33,613 nucleotides of DNA from contig SHYV01000020.1 in the NCBI GenBank assembly GCA_009692605.1, positions 1 through 33,613 of the forward strand, read 5' to 3'. This document shows, piece after piece, positions 24,633-32,420 of this stretch. Each line of letters begins with the position of its first letter. Within the stretch, counting starts at the first letter, position 1. Below the pieces are notes generated by a model. The model ran no database searches. It saw only the letters and a list, made by a program, of their open reading frames with translations, and was not told the DNA's origin. Source of the stretch: Myxococcales bacterium (GTDB taxonomy: Bacteria > Myxococcota_A > UBA796 > SXON01). A program made the translations under genes and the position numbers.

Positions 24633-25549
24633 GGTCCACGCAGCAGCCGAGGATACGCCCCGTGCACATGGTCTTTTAGCAGCGGCAGGATGTGCGGGGT
24701 GTCTCCCGGCCCGGTGGGCAGCGTGAGGAGCGGGACGGGGCGGGCGCTCCGGGTCAAGGCCCGAAGCGCGTGAACCTCCGAGGGGTCAACTCGTCCGCGC
24801 GGCAGGTACTGCCGGTGGCAGGCGTGGAAGAGCCTCGGGAACGCCGCCGCGAGCCACGGTGGCAGCGCGGCCTCGCCCTCGTGGCCGAGCCAGCGGACGA
24901 TGGGCATCAGCGGGATGGCGACCCACGGAGCGCCGTCCGGAAGTTCGCGGAAGTCGGGCTGGGAGTAGGGCAGGCGCAGCGGGTCGATGGCCTGAAACCC
25001 GGACCGACCGTAGGCGATCAGTCGGATGATCGACGCGATGTCGTCGGGATCGATGGGCTCCATCTCGGCAGCGAGGAGGATCTCGGGCGGCCGGGGCCCG
25101 TCGGGACCTTCAGCCGGGGCAGGGTGTTCGCTGGCGACCAATCGTGCGATGGTGACCGGAGCCGCGCGGAACAGCGCCGCCAGCCCCGATCGTCGGCAGG
25201 TCGGCACGATGTAGGAGTGTGAGAGCGCGACGATGCACACCCCCTCTTGAAGGTCGAGGTCCACGTACAAGTCGCGGACCCCCACTAGCTCGTCCCCGTC
25301 CCACGCCACGAGCAGCCGGTAGTGGCCCTCCATGCCGTCGCCGTAGGGCAGGCCGCGGCTCTCCACGAAGCCCGCGAGCACGTCCCGGGCCTCCAGCTCA
25401 CCCTTCGGCCCGAAGTAGGAGTCCAGCAGCGCGTACGCGCGCTCGAAGGTGTCGCCAGTCTCTCTGACCGCTTCGATGCGGAAGCGCTCAACGGCCGACG
25501 CCACCTTTTCCCGGTCCCCCGGGGCCACGTCAGACAGGTCGATGAGCAT
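24626..25549 (-). CDS. GNAT-like acetyltransferase-fold protein
   Basis: A 307-residue soluble protein. The first half has the features of a GNAT N-acyltransferase: GHYRLLVAWDGDELVGV (central strands), then a HSYIVPTCRRSGLAALF segment in the place of the acyl-CoA pyrophosphate loop, and EILLAAEMEPID. The loop is less glycine-rich than the usual Q-x-x-G-x-G/A, so activity is uncertain. The second half (PWVAIPLMPIVRWLGHEG, HRQYLPRGRVDPSE) is a Pro/Arg-rich extension not typical of the family. It begins 14 bases after the helicase stop, in the same direction. Its final Gly codon and TAG lie inside the large palindrome. The substrate is unknown. Confidence 0.72.
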   Translation of the reverse strand: MLIDLSDVAPGDREKVASAVERFRIEAVRETGDTFERAYALLDSYFGPKGELEARDVLAGFVESRGLPYGDGMEGHYRLLVAWDGDELVGVRDLYVDLDLQEGVCIVALSHSYIVPTCRRSGLAALFRAAPVTIARLVASEHPAPAEGPDGPRPPEILLAAEMEPIDPDDIASIIRLIAYGRSGFQAIDPLRLPYSQPDFRELPDGAPWVAIPLMPIVRWLGHEGEAALPPWLAAAFPRLFHACHRQYLPRGRVDPSEVHALRALTRSARPVPLLTLPTGPGDTPHILPLLKDHVHGAYPRLLRGPG

Positions 25550-25563
25550 ACCCGCCGGTTAAC

Positions 25564-28164
25564 TCACCCGATCGAGAGGATCTCGACGATCGGCCCCTCC
25601 GGGTTTGTATCGGACCGCAGGTCGATCCGGGCGTCGAGGGCCCAGCTCTCCTCGTCCATGTCGACGCCCTCCCGCGCCGATGCCCGCTCTTCGAAACGGT
25701 CCGCCTCAGAAGGAGCGCGGGCCGGCACCGGCAGCACCTGCCGTACGGTCCACTGGTGGGGGCCCGTCTGTCGAAGGGTCGTCAGGTTCGCTGCCCGCGC
25801 GCGGTGGTCGAAGAGCACATCCCCATGGGCCTCAAGGAAGGGCTGCAGTGCCCGTTCGAGGTCCGCGCCTCCCCAAGGATCGTCCTCGGCACGGCGGATC
25901 AGCAGCGCGGCGTCCTCCCACTCGCGGCGAGATAGCGCCTTGATCAGGTGGTGCAGCTCCGCCCGGACCCGGGCGTTGAAGAGTCGGCGGTCGGCCGAAA
26001 TATCAGGCTTTACCGTAGAGACATCGGGCGCGTCGCCGCCAGAGAGCAGGGTCTCCCACTCGGTCAGCAAGCTCGAATCCACCACGGCGAGCATCGAGCG
26101 GAGGTAGGCCAGAATGTCGAGCAGCTCGTCGGTGCGGGACTCCACCGGCACGTTCTGCACCAACGCCTTGTAGCCCTCGGTCAGGTAGCGCAGGAGTACA
26201 CCCTCCGACCGCTGCAGCCCAAGCTCTTTCACGTAGTCTGCGAAGCTGGTGTAGAGCTCCGCCATCTCCCGCAGGATCGACTTGGGCCGGATCGACTCGC
26301 CGGTCAGCCAAGGGTGCGAACCCTTGTAGTCGTTGAAAAAAGTGTAGATCGCCTCCGCGTTCGGCTTGGGCCAGGAGATGTCTTCGAGCGCCGCGATGCG
26401 CTCCTCATAGGGTACACCAGCGGCTTTAAGCTCTTGCAGGATCTGAAATCGGACCCGGTCCTGCTGCTTAAGAAGGATGTGCCTCGGGTTCTCAAGGATT
26501 GACTCGACCCACGTAACCACCTGCATGCCGTGCCCAACGGCCGCCATGTCGACGGTGACCAGCGCATCCAGCAGGAACAAGGAGAGAGAGTGATGCAGGC
26601 TGAAGTCGTGCTGCAAGGTTGGGTCCAGAATCAAGACCTCACCGTCCTGACCGACCAGACGCGCCTCGCGCAGTTGGGAGAGCAGCGCGGCCGTCGCGAT
26701 GCGCAGCTTCTCCTTCTCTCCGGCCCCAGCGTGGCTCCTCGCGATCAGCTCCAGCATCGCGTCGTAGCCGCGGCCGGCGTCACCGTGGGTCTCCTGAGCG
26801 TGCTGCATCAGGGCGAGGAGCCGGCCGTGATCGACCGAAAACGTGCTCTCCAGCGGCTCAGGCGGGCGCTCGACGAGCTGCATGAAGGTGGTTTCGTCCC
26901 AGTGTTTGTAGCCCTTTTGGGGCGGCTGGGCCTTCACGATCTTGCGGCGCTTCTTGGCGTCGGTCACCCGGATGTCGGTCATCGCGTTCTCGATGATGTG
27001 AGCGGGGGCCTGCGCGACCACGTACCCGACCGTGTCGTAGCCAGCCCTCCCAGCCCGACCGCCGATTTGCTTGAATTCCCGGACCTTGAGTATGCCGGTC
27101 TTCTCGCCGTCAAACTTGCAGAGCTGCGTGAACAGCACCGTCCGGATGGGCACATTGATGCCGACCCCGAGCGTATCGGTGCCGCAGATGAGCTTGAGCA
27201 GGCCCTGTTGGGCCAGCCGCTCCACGAGCAGGCGGTATCGGGGCAGCAGGCCCGCATGGTGGAGACCTACCCCGTGTGCCACGAGGCGCCGGAGCGCCGG
27301 CCCAAATGGGCTCGCGAACCGGAAGCCCTGGAGCGCGGCGGAGATCGCCTTTTTCTCCTCCTTGGAGCACCAGTCGGTGCTCATCATGGCCTGCGCCTGC
27401 TCGGTTGCATCGTTCTGGGTGAAGTGGACGACATAGACCGGCGCCTTGCCTTCGCGTGTCAGGTGGTTGAGGGCCTCGGTGAACGGCCGCATCGAGTAGG
27501 CAAACTCGAGCGGCACGGGTCGATGGGCTCCGTAGACCTCCACAGCCTTTCGCCCGGTGCGAGCCTCCAGGTCGTCCCGAATCGCCCGGGTGTCGCCGAG
27601 CGTGGCGGACATCAGCAGGAACGTGGTGGATGGAAGTGTCAGCAGCGGGATCTGCCAGGCCATGCCGCGGTCCCGGTCGGCGTAGTAGTGGAATTCGTCC
27701 ATGACCACGCTGGTGACCCGGGCCTCGGGGCCTTCGCGCAAGGCGAGGTTCGCCAAGATCTCGGCGGTGCAGCAGAGGATGGGGGCGTCGCGGTTGATGG
27801 CCCCGTCTCCGGTCATCATCCCCACGTGCTCGGCGCCGAAGGTGCGACACAGCTCGAAGAACTTTTCGCTCACCAACGCCTTGATCGGGGCGGTGTACCA
27901 GGCCCGACCGAGCTCACAGAAGGTCTTGAAGTGCAAGGCGGTCGCCACCAGCGATTTGCCGGAGCCGGTAGGCGCGTCCAGGACCACGTGGTTTCCGGAG
28001 AAGAGCTCCAGCAGCGCCTCCTCCTGATGAGTGTAGAGCGTCACCCCGAGGTCACCAACCCAGCCGAGGAACGCCTCCAGCATGGCGTCGGCGTTGGCGA
28101 ACCCGGCCTCCGGGATTCGCTGATCCAGCCGCAATGGCGGCGGAGACTCGTTGGATGTGGTCAT
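25564..28164 (-). CDS. Ski2-like DEAD/DEAH helicase with DUF3516-type C-terminus
   Basis: An 866-residue superfamily 2 helicase. It has motif I APTGSGKS (ending S71), motif II DEFH (156-159), motif III SAT (186-188), a GTDTLGVGINVP motif V and QIGGRAGR (366-373) as motif VI. The long C-terminal half (about 390-866) is helical and matches the layout of bacterial Ski2-like proteins annotated with DUF3516. These probably unwind RNA or nucleic-acid duplexes in the cytoplasm; the true substrate is not established. All motifs are intact. The gene is divergent from the pseudokinase gene, with only 30 bases between the two ATGs, so their promoters must overlap each other's leader or coding sequence. 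Confidence 0.92.
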   Translation of the reverse strand: MTTSNESPPPLRLDQRIPEAGFANADAMLEAFLGWVGDLGVTLYTHQEEALLELFSGNHVVLDAPTGSGKSLVATALHFKTFCELGRAWYTAPIKALVSEKFFELCRTFGAEHVGMMTGDGAINRDAPILCCTAEILANLALREGPEARVTSVVMDEFHYYADRDRGMAWQIPLLTLPSTTFLLMSATLGDTRAIRDDLEARTGRKAVEVYGAHRPVPLEFAYSMRPFTEALNHLTREGKAPVYVVHFTQNDATEQAQAMMSTDWCSKEEKKAISAALQGFRFASPFGPALRRLVAHGVGLHHAGLLPRYRLLVERLAQQGLLKLICGTDTLGVGINVPIRTVLFTQLCKFDGEKTGILKVREFKQIGGRAGRAGYDTVGYVVAQAPAHIIENAMTDIRVTDAKKRRKIVKAQPPQKGYKHWDETTFMQLVERPPEPLESTFSVDHGRLLALMQHAQETHGDAGRGYDAMLELIARSHAGAGEKEKLRIATAALLSQLREARLVGQDGEVLILDPTLQHDFSLHHSLSLFLLDALVTVDMAAVGHGMQVVTWVESILENPRHILLKQQDRVRFQILQELKAAGVPYEERIAALEDISWPKPNAEAIYTFFNDYKGSHPWLTGESIRPKSILREMAELYTSFADYVKELGLQRSEGVLLRYLTEGYKALVQNVPVESRTDELLDILAYLRSMLAVVDSSLLTEWETLLSGGDAPDVSTVKPDISADRRLFNARVRAELHHLIKALSRREWEDAALLIRRAEDDPWGGADLERALQPFLEAHGDVLFDHRARAANLTTLRQTGPHQWTVRQVLPVPARAPSEADRFEERASAREGVDMDEESWALDARIDLRSDTNPEGPIVEILSIG

Positions 28165-28194
28165 CCGGCCCGCATACCATCATCAGGGGTTACC

Positions 28195-30816
28195 ATGGCG
28201 GACCAACGGCCCATGCAGCGTCCTCCGCCCCGCCCCGCAGCCTCCCCATTCGGCCCTCGCCATCGGCGTCCGAGGCAGGTTCCTTGCTCCTGTAGCGGGT
28301 GCGGGGGGCTTGTGGATGCGTCCGATGTCAGCTGCCTGAAGTGCTCCACCGAGCGCCCCGCTGCGGGCTGGGCGGTGATGACCATCCCCGGCGTCGCTAT
28401 GCTCTCTGCCGAGAGACACACCGCCGCCACTGCCGCCGCGGAGAGGCCGGATGCCGCCATTGCCGCCGCGGATAGGCCGGCTGCCGCGGTTGCGCCCCCT
28501 GCCGCTGTTTCGCTCCCTGTCGGTGTTCCGGCCGCCGCCACTGCCGCCGAGGACGGTCCGAGTCCCGCCGCGCCCGTCGCCGCGGGCGCTCCGCCCGGCG
28601 CCTCTCTCCCCGCTTTCGCCGTTTCGCCGGCTGCCGCTGTTCCGCCCGGCGCCTCTCTCCCCGCTTTCGCCGTTTCGTCGGCTGCCGCTGTTCCGCCCGG
28701 CGCCGTCGCCGCCGAGGGCGGTCACAGTCCCGCCGCGCCCGCCGCCGCTGTTCCGCCCGTTGCCGCGCCCGAGGGCGCTCCGCCCGGCGCGTCTCTCCCC
28801 CCTTTCGCCTTTCCGCCTGCTGCCGTCGAGCCCCTCCTGCTCATGTCCAGCTTTGCTATGCCCGGGTTCAACATGCCGCGGGTGCAGCTTGGCGACGTGC
28901 AGATGCCGCGCATCCCGACGGGGGTGGTCGTGGCCTTGCCTGTCGCGGTTGCTCGAGCGCCCAGCCCCCCGCGCGACGAGCCGGCCGGCGCCGACGCTGC
29001 GCGCGAGCCGCTGCGCATCCGGGTCTCCCCATCGGTGCCGGGCGAAAGGGACGAGCCTCTCGGTGAGTCCGACGAGGACACCGAGTCCGGAGAGGAAGGA
29101 GAGCGCACCGAGCGAGGCAGCACCTACGCCACGCGGTACTCCATCGAGGAGGCGCTCGGCGCTGCACCTGGCCTGTCGCGTTATCTCGCGGTCCAGGAGC
29201 CGTCGGTACGCCGGGTCGTGCTCACGGTGCTCCGTTCGGGCGACCGCAGCCGTGAGGTGCAAGAGGCCCTTGAATCACGCTTCCTTCGGGATGCGCGGCT
29301 TCTGGCGCGGCTGAAGTGCCCAAGTCTGGCTTCGACCTATGATGCGGGGAGGGCCGCCGACCGGACGGTCTTTCAAACCGAGGACGTGCCCTACGGACCC
29401 TCGCTGCGACATCTCTCCGACACCGGAAGCCTGACATCCGAACAGCTTCATGCGGTCGTCCGGGCAGTGGCAACCGGCCTGGCGGCGATGCACGAGGCCG
29501 GGGTGCCCCACCGTTGTCTGCGTGGGGCTGCCGTCTCGGTGCCCGGGCCGGCGGATACCGCCGGGGCGGCGGCGGTCATCGGTCGGTACGGCCTGCACGT
29601 GCTGCCCGAGGACATCGCCTCGTCCATCGACGCCGAGTCGGTCATGGTCTGGCCCCCCGAATCGTTAGGAGGCCTCGAGCCCGATGAAGCGGCGGACGTC
29701 TACGCCTTTGGTGTGTTGCTCTACCACGCGCTGGCCAAGCGACCGCCCTATGCCGGCACTGCCGCCGAGGTCCGGACCGCCCGGTTGGCCGGGCCACCCG
29801 CGCCGCTCCCCCGTGTCGCTGGGCTCGCCGGCCAGCTGACCCTGATCGCCGACCGCTGCTTGCTGGAGTCCGCGGACGCGCGGTACCCCACCGCCCGCGC
29901 GTTGATTGAGGCGCTCGACAACGCCGTTCGAGTGAGTGCGCCGCCGCCGCCACCGCCCGTCCCGCCGGCTGTCGCCTCCGCGCACCTCCGCCGGACGATT
30001 CGCGGAACGATGGGGGTGCTCGCGGCGGGAGCGGCGATCCCGTCGGTGGTATTGCTCGGGCTCTTCGCTCGACAGTTCACCCAACCCCAGCCGCCGCCCT
30101 CCGCTGCCGTGTCTGTCGACGTTACCGACCCGGCAGCGGCCGCCGCAGAGCCGGCGGAGCCGGTCTCGCCGATCGTCCCTGCCGCGGCGACGGGAGTGGT
30201 CCCCGGCGCGCCCGTCTCGCAGGCGCCCGTCTCGCAGGCGCCCGTCTCGCAGGCGCCCGTCTCGCAGGCGCCCGTCTCGCAGGCGACGGGCGCTTCGCCG
30301 GTGGTGGCCGTACCCGGCGAGGTCAAGCCCGCAGCGGCGACGCTACGCCCCCCCGTGGTCGCAGCGAAGCCGTCCGTTCCCGCGCCGGCTGCTGCACCGG
30401 TGGTCGTGCCGGTCACTCCTCCTCTGGTCGCCGAGCCGAGCCCGCCCCAACCTGAGCCGGTCGCAGTCGTAGCCCCGGCGCCGGCAGCGCCGGCAGCGCC
30501 CGCCAAACCCATGATGGCCGGTGCAAGCGAGTTGACCGGGCTGTGGTTGGGCAAGATGACTGGCGGCACCCTCGCGCTGGACCTTCGGGTGAGCAGCGAC
30601 GGTCGCGTTCAGGGCCGCGCCCGGCGCAGCGATCGGGCCGGCGAGGCTGTGGTCTCCGGCCGGGTCAGCGTGACCGCGGAGGGGCTGCAGATCGACTTCT
30701 CGGTGGTCTCAAACGGCACGACCGACACCTACAGCGCGGTGATCGTCGACGGCGCGCTGCAGGGGCGGATGTCCGAGGAAGGGAAGGGCTCGAAGAAGTT
30801 CAGCGCGCGGCGGTAA
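28195..30816 (+). CDS. zinc-ribbon / pseudokinase / one-TM protein
   Basis: An 873-residue multidomain protein. Order: zinc ribbon (C31, C33, C36, C47, C50); Ala/Pro-rich low-complexity region (75-210) with 51-bp repeats; acidic linker (285-310); Ser/Thr-kinase-like domain (about 311-575); transmembrane helix (about 604-624); Ala/Pro linker with five PVSQA units; C-terminal beta-rich domain (about 775-873, LTGLWLGKMTGG). The kinase domain has lost catalytic residues: VAIK-type lysine is T344, HRD is HRC (C441), the following Asn is absent, and DFG is RYG (464-466). The DVYAFGVLLYHAL helix remains. It is probably a membrane-bound pseudokinase that senses or scaffolds. The ATG at 28195 is preferred because the frame upstream is only antisense to the helicase. 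Confidence 0.85.
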   Translation: MADQRPMQRPPPRPAASPFGPRHRRPRQVPCSCSGCGGLVDASDVSCLKCSTERPAAGWAVMTIPGVAMLSAERHTAATAAAERPDAAIAAADRPAAAVAPPAAVSLPVGVPAAATAAEDGPSPAAPVAAGAPPGASLPAFAVSPAAAVPPGASLPAFAVSSAAAVPPGAVAAEGGHSPAAPAAAVPPVAAPEGAPPGASLPPFAFPPAAVEPLLLMSSFAMPGFNMPRVQLGDVQMPRIPTGVVVALPVAVARAPSPPRDEPAGADAAREPLRIRVSPSVPGERDEPLGESDEDTESGEEGERTERGSTYATRYSIEEALGAAPGLSRYLAVQEPSVRRVVLTVLRSGDRSREVQEALESRFLRDARLLARLKCPSLASTYDAGRAADRTVFQTEDVPYGPSLRHLSDTGSLTSEQLHAVVRAVATGLAAMHEAGVPHRCLRGAAVSVPGPADTAGAAAVIGRYGLHVLPEDIASSIDAESVMVWPPESLGGLEPDEAADVYAFGVLLYHALAKRPPYAGTAAEVRTARLAGPPAPLPRVAGLAGQLTLIADRCLLESADARYPTARALIEALDNAVRVSAPPPPPPVPPAVASAHLRRTIRGTMGVLAAGAAIPSVVLLGLFARQFTQPQPPPSAAVSVDVTDPAAAAAEPAEPVSPIVPAAATGVVPGAPVSQAPVSQAPVSQAPVSQAPVSQATGASPVVAVPGEVKPAAATLRPPVVAAKPSVPAPAAAPVVVPVTPPLVAEPSPPQPEPVAVVAPAPAAPAAPAKPMMAGASELTGLWLGKMTGGTLALDLRVSSDGRVQGRARRSDRAGEAVVSGRVSVTAEGLQIDFSVVSNGTTDTYSAVIVDGALQGRMSEEGKGSKKFSARR
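28597..28698. repeat. 51-bp tandem repeat, two copies
   Basis: Units at 28597-28647 and 28648-28698 differ at a single base (a C/T change in the TTCGCCGG / TTCGTCGG stretch). They encode the GASLPAFAVS-AAAVPP unit twice, in the N-terminal low-complexity part of the pseudokinase. A third, degraded copy appears about 90 bases later. The near identity suggests a recent duplication. Confidence 0.85.
30208..30282. repeat. 15-bp tandem repeat, five exact copies
   Basis: Five exact copies of GCGCCCGTCTCGCAG encode Ala-Pro-Val-Ser-Gln five times, in the extracytoplasmic linker between the membrane helix and the C-terminal domain of the pseudokinase protein. The unit is a multiple of three, so copy-number change would alter linker length without loss of frame. 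Confidence 0.95.
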
Positions 30817-30900
30817 TCCGTTCTGTACCCCGGATCGCTGGACCGGCACGTCATCGTTCACGAAGCTGGCCCCGCGGAACGGCGGCGGTAAGGTCCGGCG

Positions 30901-32406
30901 ATGTCCGACTACCGGCCCGATCCGCGCATCCTTGCTCTTTCGCCCGCCTCGAATGGGGGTTCCTGGGGTGAGCTGTGGGACGAGGCCGGGCCCGCCCGCT
31001 TTCCCATGCGCAGGCTGCGCTTCCGGAACCAACGCAAAGCCGAGACCGTTGGGCTCGCCTCTCTCTCCGACGCTGACTGGGAGCGCCACTTCGCGTGCTT
31101 CGAACCGCTGCCGGACAACCTGCCCCATCCGCTGGCGCTCCGCTACCACGGGCACCAGTTCCGACACTACAACCCCCAGCTCGGTGACGGTCGTGGCTTC
31201 TTGTACGCCCAGCTCCGCGAGGTCGGCACCGGCGCTACCGGACGAGGACTGCCCGGGACTACACCCGCCGGCCGCCTTCTCGACCTCGGGACCAAGGGCA
31301 GCGGGACCACTCTCTGGTCGCGCGGTGGGGATGGCCGGCTCACGTTGAAGGGCGGGGTGCGGGAGATCCTCGCCACTGAGATGCTGGAGGCGCTCGGCGT
31401 CGACACGTCCAAGACCTTCAGCCTCTACGAGACCGGTGAGGAGCTGTACCGGGGCGACGAGCCCTCGCCGACCCGGTCTTCCGTGCTGGTGCGTCTGTCA
31501 CATTCTCACGTTCGATTTGGCAGCTTCCAGCGGTTGGCGTACGTTCGTGACCGGGCGGGGCTGGAGCGACTTTTGGCTTATGCGATCGAGCACTACCATC
31601 CGACCGCGACCGGCCCGGCTGACTTCCTGCGCGCGGTGTGTCAGGCGGCGGCCGAGACCTGCGGCCGGTGGATGGCTGCCGGCTTTGTGCACGGTGTATT
31701 GAACACCGACAACATGAACATCACCGGCGAGAGCTTCGATTACGGCCCCTGGAGGTTTGTCCCGACCTTTGACGGCTCCTTCACGGCCGCCTACTTCGAT
31801 CACGAGGGGCTCTACGCCTACGGGCGGCAGCCGTCGGCGGTGCGGTGGAACCTGCAGCAGCTCGCGTCTGCGCTCTCCGGATTGGGAGCTGCGGCGACGG
31901 CGTCGGGCAGCCCCAGCGAGCCGGAGATCGAGGCGGAGCTCGCGGCCGCGCTGGAGGGGTTTCCGGGGGCTTACTTTGGTGGGCTTCGCAGCGGACTGCT
32001 GCGACGTCTGGGGCTCCGGTCGGCGGGCGAGGGGGCCGACACAGCTCTGGTGCACGCGCTTCTGGAGTGGATGCAGGCCACGAAGGTCCCCTTTGACCAG
32101 GCGCTCTTTGATCTGTACGGGGGCACCGCCGGCGAGGGCGGGAGACGGTCGAGGTCGCCTGTGCGGGAGGCGTACGCCGCGGGGGGGGGGAGGGCGTTCG
32201 GGGATCTCGCTGCGGTGCTGGACGCGTTCGAGCCGAGCCATCCCGAGCGTCTGGCATCGCCGTATTTGGAGCGAGACCGGCCAGTGGCGATGGGGGTCGG
32301 GCAGGTGGAAGCGGTGTGGGACGCGATCAGCCTGAAGGACGACTGGGCGCCGCTGGAACAGCTGGTGGCGGAGGTGAGGGAGCTGGGGGCGCTCTTAGAG
32401 GGGTGA
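30901..32406 (+). CDS. selO: SelO-type protein adenylyltransferase
   Basis: A 501-residue protein of the SelO (YdiU/UPF0061) family. These have a kinase fold but transfer AMP from inverted ATP onto protein hydroxyls, and they help in oxidative-stress response. Key residues are present with family spacing: K132 (DLGTKGSGTT), E155 (GGVREILATE), D270 and N271 (HGVLNTDNMNI) and D280 (FDYGPW). LGDGRGFLYAQL is also conserved. The C-terminal Cys or selenocysteine motif found in many SelO proteins is absent: the end is ELGALLEG. It follows the pseudokinase gene by 84 bases on the same strand. A run of nine or more G near 32180-32190 lies in the coding region, a spot prone to slippage. Confidence 0.93.
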   Translation: MSDYRPDPRILALSPASNGGSWGELWDEAGPARFPMRRLRFRNQRKAETVGLASLSDADWERHFACFEPLPDNLPHPLALRYHGHQFRHYNPQLGDGRGFLYAQLREVGTGATGRGLPGTTPAGRLLDLGTKGSGTTLWSRGGDGRLTLKGGVREILATEMLEALGVDTSKTFSLYETGEELYRGDEPSPTRSSVLVRLSHSHVRFGSFQRLAYVRDRAGLERLLAYAIEHYHPTATGPADFLRAVCQAAAETCGRWMAAGFVHGVLNTDNMNITGESFDYGPWRFVPTFDGSFTAAYFDHEGLYAYGRQPSAVRWNLQQLASALSGLGAAATASGSPSEPEIEAELAAALEGFPGAYFGGLRSGLLRRLGLRSAGEGADTALVHALLEWMQATKVPFDQALFDLYGGTAGEGGRRSRSPVREAYAAGGGRAFGDLAAVLDAFEPSHPERLASPYLERDRPVAMGVGQVEAVWDAISLKDDWAPLEQLVAEVRELGALLEG

Positions 32407-32420
32407 GCCGGGACGGATGG

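Noticed and set aside
26530-28194. Upstream extension of the pseudokinase frame by 555 codons
   Set aside because: It is antisense to the intact helicase motifs. The ATG at 28195, after the helicase start, gives a sensible zinc-ribbon N-terminus.
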